Below, one piece after another: positions 1 to 8,772 of a stretch of DNA of 64,000 nucleotides. The notes under the pieces are model-generated. The model had not been told where the DNA came from, made no database searches, and saw nothing but the letters and a program-made list of their open reading frames with translations. Origin of the DNA: Rhizobium mesosinicum (GTDB lineage Bacteria; Pseudomonadota; Alphaproteobacteria; Rhizobiales; Rhizobiaceae); assembly GCF_019511345.1 (NCBI RefSeq), contig NZ_JAEUAK010000004.1:186001-250000 (forward strand), read 5' to 3'. Position 1 is the first letter of the stretch. Each line of letters starts with the position of its first letter. The position numbers and the translations under genes were made by a program.

Positions 1-669
1 CAGCTTCCCCTGGCCTTTTCGCATGACGCCGCAACCGGGCGCGATGACCTCCTGGTTTCGGAGCGGCTGGCCGCTGCCGTTTCGATCGTCGATGCATGGC
101 CGAGCTGGCCGTCGCCCGTCGTCATCCTTGCCGGTCCCGTTGGCTCCGGCAAATCGCATCTCGCGGGCATCTGGAAGGAATTGAGCGGAGCGAAGGTCAT
201 CCATCCCGTGGCCGGTTCCGATGCAGCGATCACGGCTGCGAATGGTCCCGTCCTTTTTGAAGATGTCGACCGCGCGGGCTTCGATGACGTCAAGCTCTTT
301 CATGTCATCAACAGCGTGCGGGAAAATGGCACCAGCCTGCTGATGACGAGCCGTCTCTGGCCAATGTCTTGGCCGGTCACGCTCGCTGATCTGCGTTCGC
401 GCCTGAAGGCCGCGACGATCGTCGAAATCGGCGAACCCGATGAGGGATTGCTGTCGCAGGTCATCGTCAAGCTCTTTGCCGACCGGCAGCTTTATATAGA
501 TGACAAACTCGTCCTTTATATCGTCAATCGCATGGAACGGTCGCTGAGCGCCGCCCAGACGATTGTCGAAAGGCTCGATCGGCTGGCGCTTTCCAGAGGC
601 ACAGGGATTACCCGTTCGCTTGCCGCCGAAGTATTGAATGAATTGGGCAATTCCGGCTTGGGCGATTGA
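1..669 (+). CDS. hdaA: HdaA, DnaA regulatory inactivator (5' end outside window)
   Basis: AAA+ protein of the Hda/DnaA family. With the sliding clamp, Hda stimulates ATP hydrolysis by DnaA after initiation and so limits re-initiation of chromosome replication. The frame is open from base 1, so the true start lies upstream; 222 residues are visible. The Walker A loop GPVGSGKSH sits at about visible residues 45-53 and is followed by a degenerate Walker B (LFEDVDR) and an alpha-helical lid (SLSAAQTIVERLDRLAL). No C-terminal DNA-binding HTH is present, as expected for Hda rather than DnaA. The short length, and ppk directly downstream, fit the rhizobial gene. Confidence 0.85.
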   Translation, partial: QLPLAFSHDAATGRDDLLVSERLAAAVSIVDAWPSWPSPVVILAGPVGSGKSHLAGIWKELSGAKVIHPVAGSDAAITAANGPVLFEDVDRAGFDDVKLFHVINSVRENGTSLLMTSRLWPMSWPVTLADLRSRLKAATIVEIGEPDEGLLSQVIVKLFADRQLYIDDKLVLYIVNRMERSLSAAQTIVERLDRLALSRGTGITRSLAAEVLNELGNSGLGD

Positions 670-733
670 CTGTCACAGTTCCGTCGTGAAACTGATATAT
701 TCGCCGAGCGGATAAAAGCAGGGTGAGTGGACC

Positions 734-2938
734 ATGGATAGTGCTTATCAGGAACATCAGGAAGCCACCCCAGACAACAATGTCGATCTGCCGCCGCTGG
801 AGCAGCTGCTGTCGAGCCCTGAGCGCTTCATAAACCGTGAATTCTCCTGGCTGCAATTCAATCGCCGTGTCCTCGAGGAGACGCTGAACACCGAGCATCC
901 GCTGTTGGAACGCGTGCGCTTCTTGTCGATCTCGGCTGCCAACCTCGACGAATTCTTCATGGTGCGGGTCGCCGGCCTCGAAGGCCAGGTGCGCCAAAGC
1001 ATCGTGATCAAGAGCCCGGATGGTCGCACTCCCGCCGAACAGCTCGATTCGATCCTGAGCGAGATCGATCATCTGCAGATGGAACAGCAGGCGTCGCTCG
1101 CCGTCCTGCAGCAGTACCTCGCGAAGGAAGACATCCTAATCGTACGTCCGGGTGCGCTGAGCGACGCCGATCGCCAATGGCTGGCAAACGAGTTCGAGCA
1201 GGCGATCTTCCCGGTGCTGACGCCGCTATCCATCGATCCTGCCCATCCGTTCCCGTTCATTCCGAACCTCGGTTTCTCGATCGGCCTGCAGCTCGTCAGC
1301 CGCAATGGCCGCGAGCCGATGACGGCCTTGCTGCGCCTGCCGCCGGCGCTCGACCGCTTCATTCGCCTGCCTGACGACCGCAATACGATCCGTTACATTA
1401 CTCTGGAAGACGTCGCCAACATCTTCATTCACCGGCTTTATCCCGGCTACGAGGTGCAGGGTTCGGGTACCTTCCGTGTCATCAGAGACAGCGATATCGA
1501 AGTCGAGGAAGAGGCCGAGGATCTCGTGCGCTTCTTCGAAACCGCGCTGAAGCGTCGGCGCCGCGGCAAGGTCATCCGCATCGAGACGGATTCCGAAATG
1601 CCGGTTTCGCTGCGCCAATTCGTGGTCCAGGCACTCAGCATTCCGGACAATCGCGTTGCGGTTTTGCCAGGCCTTCTGGCGCTCAACACGCTCTCCGAAA
1701 TCACCAAGGCGCCGCGCGACGACCTGCGCTTTCCGCCCTACAATGCGCGATTTCCCGAACGTGTCCGTGAACACGCCGGTGATTGCTTCGCCGCCATCAG
1801 AGAAAAGGACATGGTGGTCCACCACCCTTACGAGTCTTTCGACGTTGTGGTGCAGTTTCTTCTCCAGGCTGCGCACGATCCTGATGTTCTGGCGATAAAG
1901 CAGACGCTCTACCGTACATCGAACGACAGCCCGATCGTACGTGCTCTGGTCGATGCCGCCGAAGCCGGCAAATCGGTGACGGCGCTGGTCGAGCTCAAGG
2001 CCCGCTTCGACGAAGAAGCCAATATCCGCTGGGCGCGTGACCTGGAGCGCGCCGGCGTGCAGGTCGTCTTCGGTTTCATCGAGCTCAAGACCCACGCCAA
2101 GATGTCGCTCGTCGTCCGTCGTGAGGAAGGCAAGCTGCGCACCTACTGCCATCTGGGCACCGGCAACTACCATCCGATCACAGCGAAGATCTATACGGAC
2201 CTGTCCTTCTTCACCTGTAACCCTGTGATCGCCCACGATATGGCGAATATCTTCAACTTCATCACCGGTTACGGCGAGCCCGAAGAAGGGATGCAGCTTG
2301 CAGTTTCGCCTTACACGCTGCGCCCCCGCATCCTTCGCCACATCAACGAAGAGATCGAGCATGCTCGCGCCGGCCGTCCGGCGGCGATCTGGATGAAGAT
2401 GAACTCGCTGGTCGACCCCGATATCATCGACGCTCTCTATACGGCGAGCCGTGCCGGCGTCGAGATCGATCTCGTCGTGCGCGGCATCTGCTGCCTGCGT
2501 CCGCAGGTGCCGGGCCTGTCCGACAATATCCGCGTGAAATCGATCGTCGGCCGTTTCCTCGAACACAGCCGTATCTTCTGCTTCGGCAATGGTTATGGCC
2601 TGCCGTCCGACAAGGCCCTTGTCTATATCGGCTCGGCCGACATGATGCCGAGAAACCTCGACCGCCGTGTCGAAACGCTCGTTCCGCTGACAAATCCGAC
2701 CGTTCACGAGCAGGTTTTGTCACAGATTATGCTCGGCAACGTGATTGACAATCAGCAAAGCTACGAGATATTGCCCGACGGTACGTCAAGGCGCATGGAA
2801 GTGCGTAAGGGCGAGGAACCGTTTAATGCGCAGCAATATTTCATGACCAATCCCAGCCTGTCGGGCCGCGGTGAAGCTCTGAAATCGAGTGCGCCGAAGC
2901 TGATTGCCGGCCTGCTTGCCGGCCGGAACAACAAGTAA
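734..2938 (+). CDS. ppk: Polyphosphate kinase PPK1
   Basis: Reversibly transfers the terminal phosphate of ATP to inorganic polyphosphate. The 734 residues match the usual PPK1 length. The N-terminal block ([18 protein letters not shown]) is the conserved PPK N domain. The phosphorylated-histidine motif [10 protein letters not shown] lies near residue 473 and the second conserved histidine ([13 protein letters not shown]) near residue 611; both belong to the phospholipase-D-like catalytic halves. The C-terminus is rich in Lys and Arg. The gene lies between hdaA and ppx and is probably cotranscribed with ppx (10-base gap), so synthesis and degradation of polyphosphate are encoded together. Confidence 0.96.
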   Translation: MDSAYQEHQEATPDNNVDLPPLEQLLSSPERFINREFSWLQFNRRVLEETLNTEHPLLERVRFLSISAANLDEFFMVRVAGLEGQVRQSIVIKSPDGRTPAEQLDSILSEIDHLQMEQQASLAVLQQYLAKEDILIVRPGALSDADRQWLANEFEQAIFPVLTPLSIDPAHPFPFIPNLGFSIGLQLVSRNGREPMTALLRLPPALDRFIRLPDDRNTIRYITLEDVANIFIHRLYPGYEVQGSGTFRVIRDSDIEVEEEAEDLVRFFETALKRRRRGKVIRIETDSEMPVSLRQFVVQALSIPDNRVAVLPGLLALNTLSEITKAPRDDLRFPPYNARFPERVREHAGDCFAAIREKDMVVHHPYESFDVVVQFLLQAAHDPDVLAIKQTLYRTSNDSPIVRALVDAAEAGKSVTALVELKARFDEEANIRWARDLERAGVQVVFGFIELKTHAKMSLVVRREEGKLRTYCHLGTGNYHPITAKIYTDLSFFTCNPVIAHDMANIFNFITGYGEPEEGMQLAVSPYTLRPRILRHINEEIEHARAGRPAAIWMKMNSLVDPDIIDALYTASRAGVEIDLVVRGICCLRPQVPGLSDNIRVKSIVGRFLEHSRIFCFGNGYGLPSDKALVYIGSADMMPRNLDRRVETLVPLTNPTVHEQVLSQIMLGNVIDNQQSYEILPDGTSRRMEVRKGEEPFNAQQYFMTNPSLSGRGEALKSSAPKLIAGLLAGRNNK

Positions 2939-2948
2939 ACTGGACCTT

Positions 2949-4469
2949 ATGGTTGAATCTGAAGCCCAGGGGCGACTTCCGGGTATCGCCCCGGTCTCCG
3001 TTGTCGATATCGGATCGAATTCCATCCGTCTGGTCGTCTACGAAGGCTTGTCTCGTTCGCCCACTATCCTCTTCAACGAAAAGGTTCTCTGCGGCCTCGG
3101 CAAGGGCATAGCCCTGACCGGCAAGATGGATGAGGAAAGCGTCGCACGCGCGCTTCAAGCCCTTCATCGGTTCAAGGCGCTCTCCGATCAGGCGCGCGCC
3201 GCCACCATGTATGTGTTGGCGACGGCCGCCGCGCGTGAGGCAAGCAACGGCCCCGATTTCATCCATCAGGCCGAGACGATCCTGCAGCGCCATGTCCGCA
3301 TACTCTCGGGCGAGGAAGAGGCGCGCTTCGCATCGCTCGGCATCATTAGCGGCTTCTACAATCCTGATGGCATTGCCGGCGATCTTGGCGGTGGTTCTCT
3401 GGAACTGATCGATATCAGGGGCAAGGATGTCAGTGGCGGTATTACCCTGCCGCTCGGCGGTCTGCGTCTCTCCGAATATGCCGGCGGGTCGCTCGCCAAA
3501 GCGCGTGCTTTTGCCCGCAAGCAGGTCAAGACCGCCAAACTTCTCTCCAGGGGGCAGGGGCGCACATTCTATGCGGTCGGCGGCACCTGGCGAAACATTG
3601 CCAAGCTGCACATGGAGATCACCCGTTATCCTCTGCACATGATGCAGGGCTATGAAGTGTCTCTCGAAGGCATGATGCAGTTCCTCGATCAGGTCGTCAC
3701 GGCTAAGGATTCCAAGGAGCCGGCACTGCAGGCGGTATCCAAGCACCGTCGTTCCCTGCTGCCCTTCGGCGCTATCGCCATGAAGGAAGTGCTGAACGCC
3801 ATGAAGCCTTCGGTGATTTCTTTTTCCGCCCAGGGTGTGCGCGAAGGTTATCTCTACTCGCTGCTGTCTGAATCCGAGCGCCGGTCGGACCCGCTGCTTG
3901 CCGCTGCTGGCGAGCTTGCCATCCTACGAGCCCGTTCGCCTGAACATGCCCGCGAGTTGGCCGATTGGACCGGCCGAATGATGCCCTTCTTCGGCATCCA
4001 GGAAACCGACGAGGAAAGCCGTTATCGTCAGGCAGCCTGCCTGTTGGCCGATATCAGTTGGCGCGCCCATCCCGACTATCGAGGCGCCCAGGCGCTGAAC
4101 GTCATTGCTCACTCGTCCTTCGTCGGCATCAGCCACCCCGGCCGTGCCTTCATTGCCCTGACCAATTACTACCGCTTCGAAGGCCTGCACGACGATGGCT
4201 CCACGGCACCGCTCTCTTCGATCGCCGGTCCGCAATTCGTCGATCGCGCCAAGCTGCTCGGCGGCATACTGCGCGTCGTCTACCTGTTCTCGGCTTCGAT
4301 GCCGGGCATCGTGCGCAACCTGACTTTCCGCAAGTCCGTGTCCCCCGATCTCGATCTGGAATTCGTCGTGCCGCACGAATACCACGACTTCGCCGGCGAG
4401 CGGCTGGATGGCCGCCTGCAGCAATTGTCGCGGCTTACGAACAAGCGGTTGGCATTCCGCTTCGAATAG
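2949..4469 (+). CDS. ppx: Exopolyphosphatase, Ppx/GppA family
   Basis: Hydrolyses terminal phosphates from polyphosphate (or pppGpp in the GppA branch). The actin-like ATPase fold is visible as VDIGSNSIRLVVYEG near the N-terminus and GDLGGGSLELIDI near residue 145. The protein has 506 residues, with a C-terminal HD-like helical extension (NVIAHSSFVGISHPGRAFIAL) typical of long Ppx proteins. The ATG at 2949 is preferred; an in-frame start 45 bases upstream would overlap the ppk C-terminus and add unconserved sequence. Spacing of 10 bases to ppk indicates an operon. Confidence 0.92.
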   Translation: MVESEAQGRLPGIAPVSVVDIGSNSIRLVVYEGLSRSPTILFNEKVLCGLGKGIALTGKMDEESVARALQALHRFKALSDQARAATMYVLATAAAREASNGPDFIHQAETILQRHVRILSGEEEARFASLGIISGFYNPDGIAGDLGGGSLELIDIRGKDVSGGITLPLGGLRLSEYAGGSLAKARAFARKQVKTAKLLSRGQGRTFYAVGGTWRNIAKLHMEITRYPLHMMQGYEVSLEGMMQFLDQVVTAKDSKEPALQAVSKHRRSLLPFGAIAMKEVLNAMKPSVISFSAQGVREGYLYSLLSESERRSDPLLAAAGELAILRARSPEHARELADWTGRMMPFFGIQETDEESRYRQAACLLADISWRAHPDYRGAQALNVIAHSSFVGISHPGRAFIALTNYYRFEGLHDDGSTAPLSSIAGPQFVDRAKLLGGILRVVYLFSASMPGIVRNLTFRKSVSPDLDLEFVVPHEYHDFAGERLDGRLQQLSRLTNKRLAFRFE

Positions 4470-4493
4470 ACGATTCAATAGGATCAAGAAACA

Positions 4494-4517
4494 AGGGCGG
4501 CGCTCTCGCACCGCCCT
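4494..4517. terminator. Hairpin between convergent ppx and esterase genes
   Basis: A 7-bp stem (AGGGCGG / CCGCCCT) with a 10-base loop lies in the 71-base gap between two convergent genes. There is no clear T-run, so it may act as a weak bidirectional terminator. Confidence 0.45.
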
Positions 4518-4540
4518 CTCGATCTCACACCAAACCCGAA

Positions 4541-5896
4541 TTACTTCGCGTTCAGAAACTCGCCGACTTCGAGAATGCTGAATTCGTTATTGTCAGCCTT
4601 GTCGACGGCACGGCCGGCCGAGAATGGCAGGTTGTTGTCGTTGCCGATGATGATGTGGGTGGCATCGACGCGGTCGACGTTTTCGATCGTCACGAAGGGC
4701 ATGTTGTAGACGCCGGGGATATCGCCGGCCTTCTTCTTGTTGTCGGGATCCTGGATGTTCAGGAGATCGATATAGCCGATCTTGCGGACAGCCTTGCCGA
4801 CGTTGGCATCGTTGAACTCGATCTTGTAGACGCGCTTCAGCTCGGCCGGAGCTTCGAAGCAGTCCGGCTTCGGCTGCTTGGGGTCGGCGCAAGCCTTGTC
4901 TTTCGTGCCGGCGCCATTGTCGCGTTCGATGACGAGAGCGGTGGACTCGTCGAGCATGTTGAAGTCGCCGATCGAAACACCCTTGTCTTCGAACGGATAG
5001 AGCCAGCTGCGGCCGGTCCACTTCCTGGAAGCGACGTCGAATTCGATGACGCGGATGGCGGTGTGGCCGTCGACCGTCTCCACCTGGCCGTCAACATAGA
5101 TGGCACCTTCCAGCAGGCCGTAGAGCTTTGAGCCGTCCTTCGACATGGCGAGGCCCTCGAAGCCGCCGGAGCGCTTCAAATGGAAGGCCGGCATCTTGGC
5201 GGCCGGATTGGCTGGCAGCTGGATCAGCGGATTGTCGGGAGACAGAACAGGCTTACCGTCCAGCGTCGTCGCAATGACGTCGGTCAGGCGGCCTTCGGTG
5301 TCGATCTTCAACAGGTAGGGGCCGAATTCGTCGCCGAGCCAAAAGCCGTCGGCAACCGGCTGTACGGATTCGATGTCGAAGTCGGCGCCGGTGAGATAAC
5401 GGGTGTCGGAGGCTTCGGTGACGATCGGGAACGGAGCGATCTTGTTGGGGTCGGACAGGAAGACATTCCTGACGACCTCAACCTTGTTGACGTTCCAGTC
5501 GAACTTCAGCTGATGCAGGAACAGCATGGAGTCGGACGAGGTGAACTTCGAGCCGAAGCCGTTGTCGGAGAGCGTCCAGAAGGTGCCGTCGGGCATGGTT
5601 CTGATGCCGGAGAAGCCTTGGATCGGCTGGCCGTCGAGCGGCAGCTTGACGTCGGTTACGCGGGCGCCGTCCTTGCCGTCGATGATGCCGAGCTTCTCGG
5701 TGCGCTTGCGGTCGGGGGTCGTGAACTTGCCCGAGGTCTTGAGAAAAGCCGGCGCATCGGCCGGAGCCGGGGTTAACGTGTTGGCAGGCAGGATGGCCTG
5801 GCCGGCGAGCTTCGCCGGGAAGAGCTGCTGGTCGGCGGAGGCAGAGCCTGCGACGAGCATGAAAAGTGATACGGAAGCAAAAAGAACGTTCTTCAT
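4541..5896 (-). CDS. Secreted esterase-like protein of the phytase family
   Basis: A predicted periplasmic protein of 451 residues with a clear signal peptide (MKNVLFASVSLFMLVAGSASA). It resembles the 'esterase-like activity of phytase' family, a beta-propeller group: SGIRTMPDGTFWTLSDNGFG, GFWLGDEFGPYLLKID, GFEGLAMSKDGSKLYGLLEGA and ERDNGAGTKDKACADPKQPKPD are recurrent blade-like blocks. Substrate is unknown; a phosphodiester or phytate-like ester is only a family-level guess. The start at the MKN codon was chosen because it begins the signal peptide; an upstream in-frame ATG (5950) would put 18 unconserved residues before it. Confidence 0.82.
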   Translation of the reverse strand: MKNVLFASVSLFMLVAGSASADQQLFPAKLAGQAILPANTLTPAPADAPAFLKTSGKFTTPDRKRTEKLGIIDGKDGARVTDVKLPLDGQPIQGFSGIRTMPDGTFWTLSDNGFGSKFTSSDSMLFLHQLKFDWNVNKVEVVRNVFLSDPNKIAPFPIVTEASDTRYLTGADFDIESVQPVADGFWLGDEFGPYLLKIDTEGRLTDVIATTLDGKPVLSPDNPLIQLPANPAAKMPAFHLKRSGGFEGLAMSKDGSKLYGLLEGAIYVDGQVETVDGHTAIRVIEFDVASRKWTGRSWLYPFEDKGVSIGDFNMLDESTALVIERDNGAGTKDKACADPKQPKPDCFEAPAELKRVYKIEFNDANVGKAVRKIGYIDLLNIQDPDNKKKAGDIPGVYNMPFVTIENVDRVDATHIIIGNDNNLPFSAGRAVDKADNNEFSILEVGEFLNAK

Positions 5897-6005
5897 GATG
5901 TCCCCATAGAACGGAGTGCAAAAGCGCCATCCGCTTAGCAGGGCATTCATGTCGGCACATTGACGGTTGGGTGAAGCTTTGGTGACGGGCGGATGAAGCC
6001 ACGTC

Positions 6006-7067
6006 TCAACCGCGCCTGAGGGTCGCTGGTTGGTTAAGGACAGTCACGGCGCGTGAAGAAAGTGCGATGACATCGAGCCCCTGGCCACGGCCGCGCACGG
6101 CGTGATTGCCGAGGGTTTCGCCGATAATCTCCTTCGGCAGCGTCATGCGCTGGGCGAGCTCGGCGGAGATCAGCACCGGCCGGTTGAGTGTCCGGCAGAG
6201 CGACTCCAGCCGCGAGGTGGTGTTCACCGTATCGCCGAAGAAGCTGATCTTGTGATGGTCCACGCCGACTTCAGCCGTAATGACGCTGCCGCCATGAAGG
6301 GCAGCCCTGAGCTTCGGCACGTGGCCATAGCTTTTCTTCCAGCTTGCGGCATTGGCGTCGATATCGGCGAGGATATCGAAGAGGCAGCGTACGCAGCGCG
6401 CATCTTTGACGCCGCGCGCCAGGGGCCATGTGATGATCGCCGCATCGCCGACATAGTCGTTGATCAGGCCCTTGTGGCGCCGTACCGGCTCGGCGAAGGC
6501 AGCAAACAGCGAACTCAGAAGCTGCTGTGCACGCAGGTCACCGTGCTTTTCGGCAAAGGCGGTGGAATCGGCGAGGTCGATGAACAGAAAGACCCGCTCT
6601 TCTTTGACCGGGTTTCGATAGCGGCTGATCAGCATGCTGATGAAAACTTCGCGCCCCAGCAGTTCGCGCACCCTGAGCAGGAAGATCAACGTAGCGCAGA
6701 CGGCGAGTGCATAGAGGAAGACGTCGAACGGCATGATCAGGACGTCGATCATCTTCGGTGGCTTCAGAGCGCCAAGCAGCGCGAGGAGGAAGCCGGCTGC
6801 CGCAAAGCCGATGCTCATCAGGATCTCGTAGATGACGAGCTCGGAGATGATAAAGAGCAGGGTCGGTAGTTTCTGAATGCGCCGATAGAGGCTGCGCAGA
6901 AATACCTTCCGCTCGAAGGCGAGGATCGGCATGCCGATGAAGAGCGCGAAGATCGCGCCGATGATCGGCGTTTGGCCGGCAAAGAAGTATAGGTCGTAAA
7001 CCACGCCGCTGAGTGCCAGGACGAGCGCAATCAGGATCCAGTTCTGCGTCGGGGATATCTCTCTCAT
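6006..7067 (-). CDS. Membrane-anchored class III adenylate/guanylate cyclase
   Basis: A 353-residue protein with about five hydrophobic segments in the first 140 residues, followed by a class III nucleotidyl cyclase domain (residues about 155-330). Metal-binding aspartates are visible in VFLFIDLADSTAFAE and in NDYVGDAAIITWP. Later conserved blocks are LRAALHGGSVITAEVG and FFGDTVNTTSRLESLCR. It probably makes cyclic AMP in response to an unknown membrane signal; rhizobia carry many such cyclases. The start at 7067 has AAAGGG eight bases upstream. A second ATG 21 bases further upstream is possible but lacks such a site. Confidence 0.85.
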   Translation of the reverse strand: MREISPTQNWILIALVLALSGVVYDLYFFAGQTPIIGAIFALFIGMPILAFERKVFLRSLYRRIQKLPTLLFIISELVIYEILMSIGFAAAGFLLALLGALKPPKMIDVLIMPFDVFLYALAVCATLIFLLRVRELLGREVFISMLISRYRNPVKEERVFLFIDLADSTAFAEKHGDLRAQQLLSSLFAAFAEPVRRHKGLINDYVGDAAIITWPLARGVKDARCVRCLFDILADIDANAASWKKSYGHVPKLRAALHGGSVITAEVGVDHHKISFFGDTVNTTSRLESLCRTLNRPVLISAELAQRMTLPKEIIGETLGNHAVRGRGQGLDVIALSSRAVTVLNQPATLRRG

Positions 7068-7139
7068 GCCGCCCTTTCGCCGAAGCACTTCATTCGGCTA
7101 TTGTTTCCTGCGTTTGGCGGTGGTCAAGCGATTTTGAAT

Positions 7140-8291
7140 TTACTCAGGCAGAGCGACTGTCTCGACCTTGCGGCCGGCAAAGCGCAGGGCGATCTCGCCG
7201 CGGATGAGCTGCAGCGCCGGCTCGCCGAAAAGATCGCGCCGCCAGCCATGCATGGCCGTGACATCGGCCGCTTCGCCCTCAGCTGCTATTCTGTCCAGAT
7301 CGTCGCTATTGGCGATCACCTTGGGCGCCACGCCGTGCTTTTCGGAAATCAGCTTGAGCAACACCTTCAGAAGCTCGACGGCTGCTGCCGCACCTTCCGG
7401 CGGCTGCGCCTGGCGCGGCACGTGCGGCATTTCGGAGCGTGGCAGCGCGAGCGCTGTATTGACCGCTTCCAGCACCGCAGCACCCGTAGCCGAGCGCTCC
7501 CAGCCCTTCGGAATCGTGCGCAGGCGCCCGAGCGCCTCGGCGTCCTTCGGCTGCTGCTGGGCGATCTCGTAGATCGCGTCGTCTTTCAGCACGCGCGAGC
7601 GCGGCACGTTGCGCGACCGTGCCTCGCGCTCCCGCCAGGCGGCGACATATTTCAGAATGGCCAGCTCCTGCGGCTTGCGCAGGCGCAGCTTCAGCCGCTG
7701 CCAGGCGTCGTCAGGGTGGATATCGTAGGTCTCGCGCGATTCCAGAATGTCCATTTCCTCGCGCAGCCAGGAAGCGCGGCCCTCGCGTTCCAGTTCGGCC
7801 TTCAGGTAGAGATAGGCGTCGCGCAGATGGGTGACATCGGCCAGCGCATATTCGAGCTGCTTGTCGGAGAGCGGGCGGCGGCTCCAGTCGGTGAAGCGCG
7901 AGGACTTGTCGATATGGACGTTCTTCGTGCGGCTGATGAGCTGGTCATAGGAAACACTGTCGCCGAAGCCGCAGACCATGGCGGCGACCTGCGTGTCGAA
8001 GATCGGGTGAGGGATCAGGTTGCCGCGATTGAAAATGATTTCGATATCCTGCCGCGCCGCGTGAAACACCTTCAACACATCGGGATTGGCCATCAGCTCG
8101 AAGAAGGGCGAAAGATCGATGCCTTTCGCCAGAGGATCGACCAGCACCTCGACCGTCGGGCTCGCCATCTGTATCAGGCACAGTTCCGGCCAGAAGGTCG
8201 TCTCACGCAGAAATTCGGTATCGATGGTAATGAAATCGGACTTGGCCAGCTCTTTGCAGGCGGCCGCCAGATCGGCGGTGGTTTCGATCAT
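7140..8291 (-). CDS. rnd: Ribonuclease D
   Basis: A 3'-5' exoribonuclease of the DEDD family involved in tRNA 3' maturation; 383 residues. ExoI is ITIDTEFLRE (D24, E26), ExoII is around HAARQDIEIIFNRG, and ExoIII is QLEYALADVTHLRDAY (DEDDy type). An HRDC domain follows (RNVPRSRVLKDDAIYEIAQQQP). The 72-base gap to the downstream cyclase would allow cotranscription, but nothing in the sequence proves it. Confidence 0.94.
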   Translation of the reverse strand: MIETTADLAAACKELAKSDFITIDTEFLRETTFWPELCLIQMASPTVEVLVDPLAKGIDLSPFFELMANPDVLKVFHAARQDIEIIFNRGNLIPHPIFDTQVAAMVCGFGDSVSYDQLISRTKNVHIDKSSRFTDWSRRPLSDKQLEYALADVTHLRDAYLYLKAELEREGRASWLREEMDILESRETYDIHPDDAWQRLKLRLRKPQELAILKYVAAWREREARSRNVPRSRVLKDDAIYEIAQQQPKDAEALGRLRTIPKGWERSATGAAVLEAVNTALALPRSEMPHVPRQAQPPEGAAAAVELLKVLLKLISEKHGVAPKVIANSDDLDRIAAEGEAADVTAMHGWRRDLFGEPALQLIRGEIALRFAGRKVETVALPE

Positions 8292-8369
8292 ATCAATTCA
8301 TTCGTAAGGAAGAGGTCGATTAAACCTTCCTTCCTCTTTCGAGGAGATATGTCAATATAGTGAGAAGGC

Positions 8370-8510
8370 TTAGCCTTCGCGAAGCTTTATTCGCCGGGAT
8401 GCAGGCGATGTTTTCTGCGGTTGCTGCGTTTTTGCTAGCACGGCAACCCAGCCGCCGATGGCGACCGTCGCCGGCAGGATAATAAAGGCAAAGATTTCGA
8501 TGCCGTTCAT
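8370..8510 (-). CDS. Small single-pass membrane protein (46 aa)
   Basis: Not recognised. The frame begins MNGIEIFAFIILPATVAIGGW, a typical single transmembrane helix, followed by a short basic tail rich in Gln, Lys and Arg, and ends at a TAA. Its ATG overlaps a TGA in another frame (ATGA), as seen in coupled genes, and AAGG lies about 14 bases upstream. It lies downstream of, and on the same strand as, the multicopper oxidase. Composition supports a real micro-protein, but no family is known to me. Confidence 0.45.
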   Translation of the reverse strand: MNGIEIFAFIILPATVAIGGWVAVLAKTQQPQKTSPASRRIKLREG

Positions 8511-8703
8511 TGGGGCAGACCTTCAAGTGCGCGTCTTCCCGCTGAATGTAATGCAACCGGGGCCGAAGCCAACAGAAGGCACCGATCACGAACGTGAAGG
8601 TTGAGGCAATCGTTCCGGTTGCGGAGTAAAGCGCTGCTGCGATCGGGGCGCAAACCCCAACCGTCAGACAGGACGTTGACGCCCTGTCGATCGCATTTGC
8701 CAG
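8511..8703 (-). other. Possible unannotated or degraded small membrane-protein frame
   Basis: Between the multicopper oxidase and the 46-aa ORF, one minus-strand frame reads as a plausible two-helix membrane protein (LTVGVCAPIAAALYSATG, then STFTFVIGAFCWLRPRLHYI, then a charged tail EDAHLK). It has no ATG, GTG or TTG at its beginning (a CTG at 8703 is the best candidate). Its frame runs on into the next ORF instead of stopping at the ATGA overlap, where a neighbouring frame stops. A single-base frameshift near the end, or a non-standard start, would make it a normal gene coupled to the 46-aa ORF. Confidence 0.3.
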
Positions 8704-8772
8704 AATTTGGTTCGCTCGATCTCACGCGCTGTCGCCTGCCTCGGCGGGACGATAACCGAAAGCCGCACCATA

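Noticed and set aside
1226..2707. Long open frame antisense to ppk
   Set aside because: Shadow of a highly conserved gene in GC-rich DNA; no domain and atypical composition.
7101..8360. 419-codon open frame antisense to rnd
   Set aside because: Antisense to a gene with complete catalytic motifs; His, Arg and Gln-rich composition typical of shadows.
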